Below are positions 24,780 through 36,176 of a stretch of DNA of 64,000 nt, in pieces. Below the pieces are notes generated by a model. The model made no database searches and was not told where the DNA came from. It was given only the letters and a program-made list of their open reading frames with translations. Source of the stretch: Palaemon carinicauda (taxonomy: Eukaryota; Arthropoda; Malacostraca; Decapoda; Palaemonidae); contig NC_090746.1 in NCBI RefSeq assembly GCF_036898095.1, forward strand, positions 55,741,869 to 55,805,868. Direction: 5' to 3'. The stretch's first letter is position 1. Each line of letters starts with the position of its first letter. The position numbers were made by a program, and so were the translations under genes.

Positions 24780-26119
24780 CCCTTTATTGATTAATCCTGT
24801 AGAAAGGAATGGGCATTCGGCGAAGCTAGGTACGGATTACCCCTTAATTCCCTTCCCACTGCAGTATTAATGATCCTCCCCTAGTGTCAGACTCGATAGT
24901 TGTTGTCTGCATGACTCAAGAGCCGCTGCGATATCGCTCCCAGTGCCAGTCGGTCTGGAGGCACAGACAACTAACTCTCCTTCTTACTGTTGGTTGTCAA
25001 AAGAAGAAGTGAGAAGTTTGAGAGTATCGTATCACTGCCACAACAAACACATGCACGTCCACTTCGCTTTGCACTTCTTCTCTTTCCAGAACCGATATCA
25101 AAGTTAAGACAGTGACAGTGATCCTTGTACGGTATCGATAATCCTAGTATATAGTCCTTAGGTATACAACAACATTAAAACTGTCCGTTGATTCCTATGA
25201 AATAGTTGATGTAAATTGCTATTGGAGTTCAAATGTTCACTGCATGACAAAGAAAGGAAAAAAAATGTCTTTCGCATATTTACACATTAACCTTTTCGAG
25301 TTCCAAAAGAAGCAAGTGGTTTTTTAAATGTCCGTCACATATTTCTGTGTCAAACAGATATTATTCAGATGAAAATTATATTTCTCTGAATCACACTAAT
25401 GCAAATAAATCTACCTCGAAATCTTGCACGTGAGGCACATTTCGTGAATCGATGAAAATAGTTCCTCACTGCGTGTATTGCAAAATTTCCATTTCTATTT
25501 CATCGTTGCAGAAGCCGCAGTAGTTCCCTTATGTTGAATAAATCCAAGGAACCTTCGTTGCTGGTGATTTCAGGATGTTTGACACTATACACTAACAGTA
25601 GTATACGAAACTCCCAAGATACTTAACATACACAAATACGATCCAACTAATAATACCCAACACAGTCCAAAAACATTTCCAAAAGACGATTGGTTTACCA
25701 GAATCAAACTATCACATTCACTTATTTAACGTCACTCATATTTACAAATAGGCAGAGTCCATATTCACTAAATGGTCGAGCTCTAAGTTTCTCCCGAAAG
25801 ACACCCATCCAAAACAAATGGGAATCTCCGAGGGAACAATTCCTTGGAAAACCGGTTCTCGAAGGTCATGAGTATTATTTATCCATCGAGAAGGCAGACA
25901 AGAGCAACACTAACCCTCAGCGCGATAATGATGGAGTCGTTTCGGAAGTACGGAGGTGGAAAGAGAGTCACGTAAGACAGACAGAGAGGATCTGGCGATC
26001 GACGAGGGTCTCAACGGAAAGGCTTCGACGTCGGGAGGCGCAGAAGGAGGAGAAGAGGGGAGGTAGTGCGGCCTGAGCGGAGGTTGTTGGGTTAGTGTGG
26101 CTTTGCCGCTATGTAAGGG

Positions 26120-26161
<42 letters not shown>

Positions 26162-27030
26162 CGACGACGGCAGCAGCACACCCCGACGGCCATCCACCAC
26201 CACAGGTAACACCACTAACCTTCTCATAGGCCTCCCTTCCTTTGGTCGTCGTCTTTGATTTCCTTTACTTCTTTGGATTTTTATGACATTCTTTACCTTT
26301 TGATATTCATTTATCTCTTTAATTTTCTTTATCTATTCCGTCCACTGGACTGCATGAATTGGTTGCCAAAGTTCAGGTGGCAACTTACCTAATTAAACTT
26401 GTGTGTACCCGTAGAAGGTGTATTACTAGGAGGCAAGTGCAACACCCACAGCTCACATGTGGAGATGTCAGCGAGGCCGTGATCTTGTTAGTGGCAAGTG
26501 GATTACTAGAAAACGCGATATACACTAAGCATCGACCTCAGACCCCAGCACAGCAACTCTTTTTGTTTCTTTCGGGGCAAAAAAAAAATATTTCTTTTCC
26601 AAAGGATCTTTCAGACGCAAGAAACTCTCTCATCGAACACGGCACAGAACATTAAATTGGAAATATTCCTTCGAGTTAGTGTTTATCCTATGCCCTAAAG
26701 ATACACACCGATAGATAAATCTGAGGAGAAATAGCTGGGGAGGAGGAGGAAGGAGAGGAGAAGGGCGAGCAGGTGGGTCTTTCCCCTCAGCGAACGTCTA
26801 CACACCATCCCGTGCCACCACGAATATGACCCAGTTGATTCAAAGCTCCCCGCGCCTCGTCCTTCTCCGGGCACTCACGCACACATGGGATCCCTCTCGG
26901 ACGCATATACACATATACATACGCACGCACACGCATGCACACACGCTCCCGCTCACACGTGACACAGACACGTGAGGGGAGACCGCGGGGAACCACTAGC
27001 ACGTGGCTTCTTTGGTTCTCATACACAGAC

Positions 27031-27078
<48 letters not shown>

Positions 27079-27391
27079 GATAAGTAACTTAACTTGCTTC
27101 TTCCTTTTCCTCATCTTTTTGTCTGAGATATATCAATGCATATGTTTCCAAAACACTGTATTTATACCCATAATATTGAGTCGTTTCTGGCTTTGTAAAT
27201 ATTTATTAAAGTTTCCCTCAGTTGGAAATTATTCTTTTGCTTCAAATATTTATCAAGAAAATTGGAAATTTTTTCTTTAATAAACCCAATAATAATTGTA
27301 GAAGCAACTACCAAAAGCGCCACTACTTGCTCTCTTTCTCTTGTTTTCCTTCCGGCCATCTTCCTGAGGTAAGGAAAGAGAGCGACCACTG

Positions 27392-27435
<44 letters not shown>

Positions 27436-27560
27436 GGGCTGCTCAAGGCCAAGGTTTCTCAGAGGAAAAGGAGCCTTCTTCCTGTGCTCTAAGTAAGAAA
27501 TGCTCCGGGAGGATTAGGGAATACATAGTTACAATTCGCATTTGGGCATCGTCGACATAA
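24780..27560. promoter_or_regulatory. GC-richer, CpG-containing stretch; candidate promoter or 5' exon region
   Basis: This stretch is visibly richer in G, C and CpG than its surroundings, with GC-rich segments at 24890-25000, 25940-26210 and 26740-27010. It has an initiator-like CCAGTCGGTCTGG at about 24943-24955 and a CACCACAG|GTAACACC donor-like site near 26204 on the plus strand. It could be the promoter or 5'UTR of a neighbouring gene on either strand, perhaps a distal E74 promoter, since E74 genes in insects are very long with alternative starts. Nothing directly proves this. (CT)n/(GA)n tracts lie at 26122-26158, 27031-27075 and 27394-27434. Confidence 0.25.
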
Positions 27561-28217
27561 CAGTAATAGTTGGAGTGTAACAAACAGATGACCCAAGGAT
27601 TAGAAAGAATTCTTTATTAAAGAGATGGTAACAAGTACCTGGTCGATACAAGTCACCCGAGAAGGAATAAAGATAAACTTCTTCAAAAAGGGAGATAGAA
27701 AAAATATATAAATAGAACTACCTAAAGATAAAAACTGTATCATCTGTACAGTATACAATAGAGGTAGCTCTCAGCTCAAGGAGGTCAGCAAGTGGAAAAA
27801 AATTCACAGGCTGAGGTCAAAAAGTAAAACAAAAACATCAGGCGTTTTTACAAGAATAAAGGCATAGAGTTGTCTATAAAATGGTAACATTCACTGAAGA
27901 ATACTATGTTTACTCAACAAAATCCAAATGAAAAGTCTTACAAGTTATTTTTTGGATTTTTTTAACGATAAGAAAATATAAATTAAATGAAGAACTAAAC
28001 CTCCAAACACATAAGAAGCCCAGAAGTTCAATATTCTTTACATACAACATACTTTATGAATTCTTTTATGATCCAACCAAAACAAGAAACAAGAATTTTC
28101 AAATTTATTTCGGCTTTATGCTGGAAATTGATGATAACAAAAATTGACGTGGAATTTTCAGTGAACTGTACAATAAATTAATCTTGATTCTTCTCTAGAT
28201 TATATCTAAATAATGTG

Positions 28218-28219
28218 AG

Positions 28220-28257
<38 letters not shown>

Positions 28258-28285
28258 GTGTGTGTGTGTATGTATGTATATATAA
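28218..28285. repeat. (AT)n(GT)n microsatellite
   Basis: AT run followed by GTGTGTGTGTGT and TATG steps. Confidence 0.9.
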
Positions 28286-28290
28286 GAGTG

Positions 28291-28359
28291 GACCAAGCGC
28301 TTTCGTGTTATTATTGCAATAGACCTTGAGGATGCGTAATAAAAACACGATGCTTGGTC
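28291..28359. repeat. Short foldback repeat between microsatellites
   Basis: GACCAAGCGCTTTCGTGTTA (28291-28310) pairs imperfectly with 28339-28359 (reverse complement GACCAAGCATCGTGTTTTTA). It sits between (AT)n tracts. The GACCAAGCGCTTTCGTG motif resembles a dispersed decapod repeat that I remember, but I cannot classify it. Confidence 0.5.
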
Positions 28360-28387
28360 TATACTTGGTTTCCTTTACCCTACTGGC

Positions 28388-28388
<1 letters not shown>

Positions 28389-28421
<33 letters not shown>
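28389..28421. repeat. (AT)n microsatellite
   Basis: About 33 bp of AT. The ORF starting at 28326 reads Tyr-Ile through it and is not supported as a gene. Confidence 0.9.
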
Positions 28422-28424
<3 letters not shown>

Positions 28425-28871
28425 ACAGTATATATGATAATCTGTTTTAAAGCGAAGGAGTTAATACATATTTTGCGTGTGAAAGTAACTCTCAAAATTA
28501 AACACGTTAGGGCTTTGTTCTTGCATGTGTTATTTTTCTTTTTGAAGGATAGTTTCTTTTATTTTATCAAATATCTAACAGTTAGTTTGGTGGTTCGGAA
28601 AACATTTCCGAATCAAAGATATACGGAATGTTTATCTGCAAGCATCATTTACGGTGAGATTTTTCTTTATCACATACAATTACTCTATGTAGTATTTCAG
28701 TTATAATATTCCAAATGCGATTATTTCTCTTTGATGGCAGTTTTTTCCTTTTATTAATTACAATACAAACATATCTCGCAAGCATCCTCATTATCAACTT
28801 CACTCATGACTTCAAGATTTTTTTTTTATATGATGTGACTTCCATTTCGTTTCCTTAATCATTAGACCTGC

Positions 28872-28971
28872 TTGCTTAGCTGAAAAGATATTTTGTCTGC
28901 TTTACTGAAAAGGCATTTTGTCTGCCTTACTGAAAAGGCCTCTTGTCTGCTTTACTGGAAAGGCATTCTGT
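28872..28971. repeat. 25-bp minisatellite, four copies
   Basis: Four tandem copies of a 25-bp unit of the type CTGCTTTACTGAAAAGGC..., with periods at 28872, 28897, 28922 and 28947. The first copy is the most diverged. Confidence 0.85.
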
Positions 28972-29312
28972 TATTACGTAGGAGGGTTACGGTGTGTTCT
29001 TCCAATACATTTGAACCCATTTTGTTCGCGTAAGGAATAAGATGATCTTTAAGATATCCCAAAATGTAACGGTCATATTTACCGTTAATAATCCACCCAT
29101 TCAAAATATAAAATATATATTTTCCGCTTCATATCTACTGGTCAGTTAATTTTTTAAGATATCATCGCTTCTCAGTATACGTACTAATGAATTTAAGGAA
29201 TTTGTTTATATAAAATGACACTCGCTAATGTTAAAGTGTGGTTATTGTTTTCCCTGGCAGTACCTCGCTGTAGAAGAAACTCATCTTAACCAATATCATC
29301 AGCACCTTGATA

Positions 29313-29316
<4 letters not shown>

Positions 29317-29366
<50 letters not shown>

Positions 29367-29462
29367 GAAATCCAAAACAGCGTCTAATATACTGTAGTAC
29401 TATAGCTTTATCTATAATGTTCATTATTATGAAAATGAAATCCTTAAACGAAAACTTGCAAT

Positions 29463-29506
<44 letters not shown>
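29317..29506. repeat. Two (CT)n microsatellites 100 bp apart
   Basis: CT runs at 29317-29363 and 29464-29506 in the same orientation, separated by unique DNA. Confidence 0.95.
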
Positions 29507-29509
<3 letters not shown>

Positions 29510-30902
29510 ATACATAAAGTACACATGAGAGAAAATCTCTACGCGAACCACTGGTCACGTGGGTCAGGCAAATGTGTGTTTGTGTGTGAAGCATGACCTA
29601 GTGAGGTGTTTACCCTCTTGCACGCAATCAATACACTTGTCAGGCACTCACTTAGCATGTCATGCAGTCTTGGATGTTTCCATTGTCATGAAATGCACTT
29701 TCAATGCAACCTTCTTCGCCTCTTCTGCCATTTCCAGCTTTCACTGATCTCGCTTTCGTTGACCAAAGGAAATCGTTTATGTTTTTGTATATTTTTTCGA
29801 CCATTGTCAGCTTGGTGCGTTTTACCTGCTGCGTGAGGAAGCCAGTAGGCATATGAATGGGTGGATATGCAAATGACAAGATGAAATCAATCTCAGCAGT
29901 GAAAGCAGAGAAGGTGTGTTATTTTTGTTTCGTTTCTGTCATATGAAATCATACTCGTAGACCTTGAAGAAATGAGCACCGCGTGATTGACAATACTTTT
30001 TGGGCTTTATTTTTTTAGCGATCATCAAATTATTATTAGATTGAGTAGCCTTAAACAGGTAGGGATAAATTTCAAGAATATTGACCAATCAGAGCTGCAA
30101 TAAACTGGTTTTGATTCAAAATTTAACATTCATTGGCGACTAGGACCAATTTTGTCAATATATCGAAATATAGCGGTGACGGGAATTGCCGTTTAGGGAA
30201 AGCAACAGGTATTCTAGCTATAAGAATAACATGAATAGCATTTTTTCCAAAATGTACAAACAAGATAATAAAGGAGCCCAGAAACTAAAACTCCACATTG
30301 AGTACTAAAACCAAACAGAGAATAACCTAATTATTACCTTCTCTATAATCTTGGTCTGATAAAGCCAACACTGAAGCCTCCAATCGCTAGACGTATGTAT
30401 GCCATGGATGAACCGATAACCAATGTGAGAATTTAACGATAATCTCTGAGGTGTTTCATCTGAGTTACAACGCAAAGGAAATCAATGACTTTACATAAAT
30501 TACTGGGTTTTGGCTTAAGACACATCTCGTGCCCTCCTAAGAGTCCTTGGGCGCACCACGCCGCTCCCCATGTCTGTCAAAACAGATATTGATTCATAGC
30601 CTGGTTTATCCGATTGTAAATCTAAATCAAAATCATCTTAGTGGAAACTAATATACACCAAAAAATAAACAAATACAAAATCTTTCTAAAGGGGAAGAAA
30701 ATATCCTTTAAATACAAGTGTTACTGCTGGTAGTTTTGATAATAATTGTAGAAATGCTATTAAATTGTGCGAATCTCTGCGAGAGATAACATATTGCACT
30801 TTGCCACCGTCAAAAATACCGCAATTGACGACAATGACGTTTCCCATGGTCAGATTAGCGCTCGAGCACTATTTTAGAGATAGAAATAATGTTGAAATAC
30901 AA

Positions 30903-31019
30903 GTAAGTAAACGCTTCAGATAAATGAAAAAGATGAAAGATGTAAGTAAACGCTTCAGATAAATGAAAAAGATGAAAGATGTAAGTAAACGCTTCAGATA
31001 AATGAAAAAGATGAAAGAT
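30903..31019. repeat. 39-bp minisatellite, three perfect copies
   Basis: The unit begins GTAAGTAAACGCTTCAGATA and is repeated at 30903, 30942 and 30981 without a mismatch. The 39-bp period keeps one minus-strand frame open, giving three copies of a 13-residue repeat (IFHLFHLSEAFTY), but no gene is supported there. Confidence 0.95.
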
Positions 31020-31092
31020 TACGTAAAATAAATATTTAGAGCTTTCGGTTTTAGAATTAGAAGTAACGAGAAACAAAATCTGCCTTTGAAAC

Positions 31093-31694
31093 GTGCTAAT
31101 CGGTTTTGTCGGCTTTAATTCGAAATGCCCCCCCCTTTCAGAAATCGATAATTTTTTGCCCGCAAGATTTTTTGAAAGGACAATCAAAAGTTTTCATTTG
31201 TTGAAACATAATTGTAGCATCACTATTCTTATGGAAAAGTTAAATTTACAGTATATTGATACTTATGTTTTCCATGAAAAGTTTATTTGCCTAATACGTA
31301 AATCCGATAAACTTGAAAGATCGAGGCACAAACAGTGTGGATATAACCTCTTAAGTTTTCTCAGTTCCAATAAGTCATTGCTTGACTATCAGCAGGCTTT
31401 GGCTAAAAATGGTGATGATGATAAAACGAAGCAAAGTATTATAGTTCTCTTTTTTTCGCGAAAAGAAAACTTAAGTTGAGTCATTACATTCAGGAAGTAA
31501 TAGAATTAAGTACCACAAACTGTACTTGGGATATTTTGTCCAGCGAGAATCAGTCACCCTCGCCTTTTTATAAGTTATGCAAAAAAATTATATTCAATAG
31601 GTTTATAATTAAATTTTCTTACGCTGAATGTCATGGATTAAAAGCAAAAAATATTTCTGGTAAATTTATAAAACCTTTTGAAATATATGGTTAG
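31093..31694 (+). pseudogene. Two overlapping unidentified ORFs, possible coding relic
   Basis: A 128-codon frame (31093-31479) overlaps a 72-codon frame (31476-31694) by four bases in a different phase. Both start at non-ATG-looking codons in the translation and contain no known motif. The second is rich in Lys/Ile/Phe/Asn. In this stop-dense AT-rich context, two joined open frames of this length are unusual, so a decayed transposon or host coding fragment is possible. I do not recognise either protein, and chance remains likely. Confidence 0.2.
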
Positions 31695-32167
31695 CCTTTG
31701 GACGTGAACAGTAAACCGTATGAAATTTCTTTGATCCAGAAAATTGAAAGGATTTTATCACCTTCTATCAGGTTTTATATGGTTTATTATCATTCTTGAT
31801 AAACCACAAGTATCTTTTACAAAATTTGTCATGTAAATTTTTAAATGTGAGAATATTTATTGTAATCTGACTGCAGCTGTCAACACCGTTGGTTCTAAAC
31901 CTAGCTCAATCATTTCCGATTTTGATCCTGATTAAGGAGAGGCTGCACGGGTGTATAACTAAAATTTGGAATGTTTGTGTTGACATAAGACGTGAGTAGT
32001 GTATCTGGTTGATACTCGACTGTTGTGGGTTAGAGAAAGAGAGAGGAAAAAAATTAAATAATGAAATATTTTAATATATGCTCGCTCCTTCAAATTGTAA
32101 AACAACTTATCATAATCAAACGGCTAGGCCTTGATTTAGTAATCTTCACCAAGCAAATGTTTATAAT

Positions 32168-32169
<2 letters not shown>

Positions 32170-32217
<48 letters not shown>
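32170..32217. repeat. (CT)n microsatellite
   Basis: About 47 bp of CT. Confidence 0.95.
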
Positions 32218-32221
<4 letters not shown>

Positions 32222-33039
32222 TCGGTGATCTCCGTAAATAAATAAGACCGTGACTCGAGTCGAAAAGTGATATTCGAAAAATAAACATATCTTTATTGTT
32301 TCTGAATCTTTTTGTCACTTCTTTTATTCAAAAAACTAGATAATTTGGAAATCAAATGTTTTTTTTTCACGTTCTGCAATTTGAATTTTTGAAAAACTAG
32401 AGATGATTATGACATTTAAGAGAATATCGGGCTTACATTCTGATATAAAGTCGGTGATTCCAGCAAATGCTTCAAAACCAATATTGGATGAAACTATTTT
32501 TTATTTATGAAGTATAATTCTCCCTTTGCGGTCTCCAGTGTTTGTGCGATTGAAAAAAAAAAAAAAACTCGATGACATTTATTCAATATGAGGCACAAAA
32601 AGGTGTGCCTGTGTAGGCGAAAGAGTGTGTGAGGGGGGGGGGGGGGGTTATAAATTGCATATGATTTCTACCATTACCCGACAAATCTCTTTTTGTTCAG
32701 GAGTCCCGAAGAAATGAAAAAACTACTGTAGTTTTGCTTAAATTCTTCTACTGACAAATTTTACTACAATTAAAATGAAGCTTTAATCAGGGCAACGGCG
32801 ATGGTTGAACAACTGAAATACACTTCAATATAAACTCTGTCTTTATAGTTTTAGATTAATCATTCTGCCTGCTAGGATATTTATTGATAGCCATACGCAC
32901 TTAATTCATATATATATATTTTTTTTTTTTCACGAAGGGACTAATTAACCCAGGGAATTAAACCTTATTATATCGGCAGCCTCATCATGTCATTAAATTT
33001 TGCAGATGTGAGACTTTAAAAGTGCCGGAGGGCAAGTCG

Positions 33040-33375
33040 AACAAATTGCCTTAGGTGTTCGGGGCATTTTTTTCTTTTTATTAAATGACGCAGTTCCGGT
33101 AGGCCTCTGCTGCTTCCTCCGGTGCATTGGATGACCGCGGAGGTTGCAGCAGTAGGGGATTCAGCGTTATGAAGCTTCATCTGTGGTGGATAACGGGGGG
33201 GGGGGGGGAGGGGGGCTGTGGCACCCTAGCAGTACCAGCTGAACTCGGTTGAGTCCCCTTGTCAGTCTGGGAGGAACGTAGAGAGGAGAGGTCCCCTTTT
33301 TTGTTTCATTTGTTTGATGTCGGCTACCCCCAAAAATTGGGGGAAGTGCCTTGGTATATGTATGTATGTATTAAA
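33040..33375 (+). repeat. Dispersed decapod repeat ('GATGTCGGCTACCCCC' family)
   Basis: Runs from about GACGCAGTTCCGGTAGGCCT through GCAGCAGTAGGGGATTCAGC, a poly-G tract (33197-33214) and ACCAGCTGAACTCGGTTGAG to GATGTCGGCTACCCCCAAAA and GGGGGAAGTGCCTTGG, ending in a (GTAT)n tail. I remember near-identical copies in many decapod sequences. The CCCCCAAAAATTGGGGG palindrome and the simple-repeat tail suit a SINE-like or non-autonomous element; its class is unknown. The small ORFs over it (33262-33447, 33314-33523) are incidental. Confidence 0.65.
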
Positions 33376-33618
33376 TGAAACTTTTAGATGTTTAGACAAA
33401 TTCGTGTTTACAAAATTCAACGCTATTAGCCTAAATGGACGAAGCACCGACTACAGTAAGGCAATAAAATTAGCTCCTCTTACCAACAATGCAAAATGGA
33501 GGTACTGTAACATTTACAAATGAAGACGGTAACAAAATATTATCGTAAAATACCTAATCGTCGTGGGACAGTTGAAAAGTAATATTTGCATATAAAAAGA
33601 TAGGTGTTTTAAGATACT

Positions 33619-33619
<1 letters not shown>

Positions 33620-33678
<59 letters not shown>

Positions 33679-33709
33679 GTGTGGTGTGTGTGAGTGTGTG
33701 TGTGTGTGT
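33620..33709. repeat. (CA)n(AT)n(GT)n microsatellite
   Basis: CA, then AT, then GT/GGTGTG blocks; largely self-complementary around the AT core. Confidence 0.95.
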
Positions 33710-33923
33710 ATTCCTGCAGTAACTGTCAATCTTGTAACATATTTACAGCTCACAGTTATCATTAACTTCAAGTTAAAAAGATTAACTAAATAATCAGGCA
33801 AAATTAATGTACACGGTTTACATTGATTTGAACATCGTATAAATGATGAATGGATGAAAAATGCTTAAACCGACTCTTTATTTGTGTTCAGCACGTGTAT
33901 TTCTGTTACTCCTGGATGAATTT

Positions 33924-33926
<3 letters not shown>

Positions 33927-33978
<52 letters not shown>
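33927..33978. repeat. (CT)n microsatellite
   Basis: About 50 bp of CT. Confidence 0.95.
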
Positions 33979-33979
<1 letters not shown>

Positions 33980-34729
33980 ATACGTTTCACAGTGTACAAT
34001 GGCATATTCGTAAGTGGTATAATATCTTGTTACTAACAGAAAAGCATCTAATATTGGTATCATCTGTTCTTTGTTCCGGGTGAATCAATTATTTTTTAAA
34101 CTAGACAGCATATAGAGGGTGACTATGAAAACGGGAAATGAATAAGATACTGACTCTTAACGAAGGCGAATTTTTACAATACAGTATTTCTCGTTTTAAG
34201 TTTCTTTTGAAAAGTGTTGACTAAAGTCTAATTAGAGTTGAGTTTTCCAGCTTCCTCTAAACTCTAATTATCTATCATCATTTATATTTTCATTCAAGAA
34301 GAATTTTCTAAGGAAGTTTTCTCACTCTTGAAACAAATTAAATGAATAAAGATCGACGTCCGATGTGATTCAAGATGATGCTTTTCAGTTGTGCGTAATG
34401 AATTTCAATAAATTAGATCCTTCAACTCCCTTTACTTAAACGGAGGCCGGCGGGACGAAATTCCAATGCCCTTGCCTAGCCATTTCGCGTGAAACGATAA
34501 ATTAAGGAGCTATCAAAAATCGTCAAAATTGGCTCTTAAACGCGGATACGGTAAAATAGAAGCAGGAAGAAGTCCAAAATTTCATAATAAGAGAGAAACA
34601 TGGATACAGTATTTAAGGGAAAATTTCAATAAAATGTCTAACTTTCTTTTTCCTTTTGATAATATAAAGCAGAAAATTGCTCACAGTCTACTATAGTAAT
34701 CTAATAATTTGCCTGTCATTAGAGATACG

Positions 34730-34821
34730 TATTAGGATCACTCAATAATCAGCCCGTAAAGTAGATAAAGAAACAAAAATAAGAATATGGTAGAACTGGT
34801 GTGGAATAGTTCCAAAGTTAC

Positions 34822-34866
<45 letters not shown>

Positions 34867-34904
34867 ATATATATATTATATACATATATATACAGTATAT
34901 ATAT

Positions 34905-34952
<48 letters not shown>

Positions 34953-34964
34953 ACAGTATATACT

Positions 34965-35044
<80 letters not shown>

Positions 35045-35129
35045 AACTTAGGAACTGCTCAACAGCAGTTCTACAAATTTTGATTTCTGCTCTGTATCTG
35101 CTTTACGAGCTGACTATTGAGTGATCCTA

Positions 35130-35133
<4 letters not shown>
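34730..35133. repeat. Foldback element, about 95-bp arms around an AT/AC/GT microsatellite loop
   Basis: The left arm begins TATTAGGATCACTCAATAAT (34730) and ends in AAGTTACAT (34823). Reversed and complemented, the right arm (35041-35133) begins TATTAGGATCACTCAATAGT and ends in TAAGTTACAC. The two arms align almost base for base over about 95 bp with roughly 80-85% identity by eye. The 220-bp loop consists entirely of (AT)n, (AC)n and (GT)n blocks. No ORF other than Tyr-Ile repeats. This is a MITE/foldback-like structure. Target-site duplications were not resolved. Confidence 0.8.
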
Positions 35134-35180
<47 letters not shown>

Positions 35181-35182
35181 TG
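35134..35182. repeat. (AT)n(GT)n microsatellite
   Basis: Directly abuts the right end of the foldback element. Confidence 0.95.
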
Positions 35183-35465
35183 AGAACATATGCACCATTG
35201 CATATGGGCATAATTAATGCTTCCAGCATTGATTAGATTATGTCATTCATGAATATAGTTTTGTGAAAAGCAATCATGGGAAATTCTGCAATAGTTTATC
35301 CTTCTTAATCACCTACAAAAATTATAAGCTCCAGGCGGGAAGAAAATTTTCTATTTCCTCTAACTGTCTGGTTACATAAACATTATTCTTCACAATGATA
35401 CTCACATGAGCGCGGTTAAGCTGCTTACTTCTTACAGATTCCGTTATTACGTCATCAAATTCTAG

Positions 35466-35466
<1 letters not shown>

Positions 35467-35515
<49 letters not shown>
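35467..35515. repeat. (CT)n microsatellite
   Basis: About 48 bp of CT followed by CACACACA-type repeats to about 35540. Confidence 0.95.
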
Positions 35516-35520
<5 letters not shown>

Positions 35521-35649
35521 CACACACACTCACACACACACAAAAGTTACAAAAGCCACCACGGATTAAATAAAAAGATATTTGTTATTTACATCCTAGT
35601 GACTTTTGCAAAATTTAACCTCACACCTAATCCGATGCCCTTGAAGCAT

Positions 35650-35692
35650 ATCTATCTATCTATCTAGTATCTATCTATCAATCTATCTATCT
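35650..35692. repeat. (CTAT)n microsatellite
   Basis: Imperfect CTAT tetranucleotide run. Confidence 0.9.
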
Positions 35693-36110
35693 GTGTGTGT
35701 TTGTTTGCTTATGTGTATATGAGAGTTTATGCAAAAAAGATTGCCAAGGTACATATCAACAGCATGCGCTAATATTCATTTAGGTCATAGCAGAAAGGTC
35801 AAATGTATCTATGAAACTAATAGTCATAAACATATTAACAACAAAATCATTTATAAATAAATAAACAAGCATTAAGCATCTGCATCACATCGGGATGGCT
35901 ATGACCTTTTCCATGCCAGTGGCCCCTTGAATAATGGTTTTTTTTTCATTTGCGGCAAATGCCCGTAGGAAAAACAACAACATCACAGACAACACTTATT
36001 GATCAGCTAGACCCCAAATGTCGTCCAACAAAACCCAATGTTGGCATGACACGCGGACTGCACAGTGATGCTTCGAGCCTCTTGAAATGCGCGAGTACCA
36101 TTGACAACAT

Positions 36111-36175
<65 letters not shown>

Positions 36176-36176
36176 A
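36111..36176. repeat. (GA)n microsatellite
   Basis: About 64 bp of GA with a single AAAG interruption. Confidence 0.95.

Noticed and set aside
25690..26227. 128-codon plus and 105-codon minus ORFs
   Set aside because: GC-richer sequence lengthens random frames; no motif, opposing frames both open, and no splice evidence.
28901..28971. CRISPR-like array
   Set aside because: The units are contiguous 25-bp minisatellite copies without spacers, and the DNA is eukaryotic.
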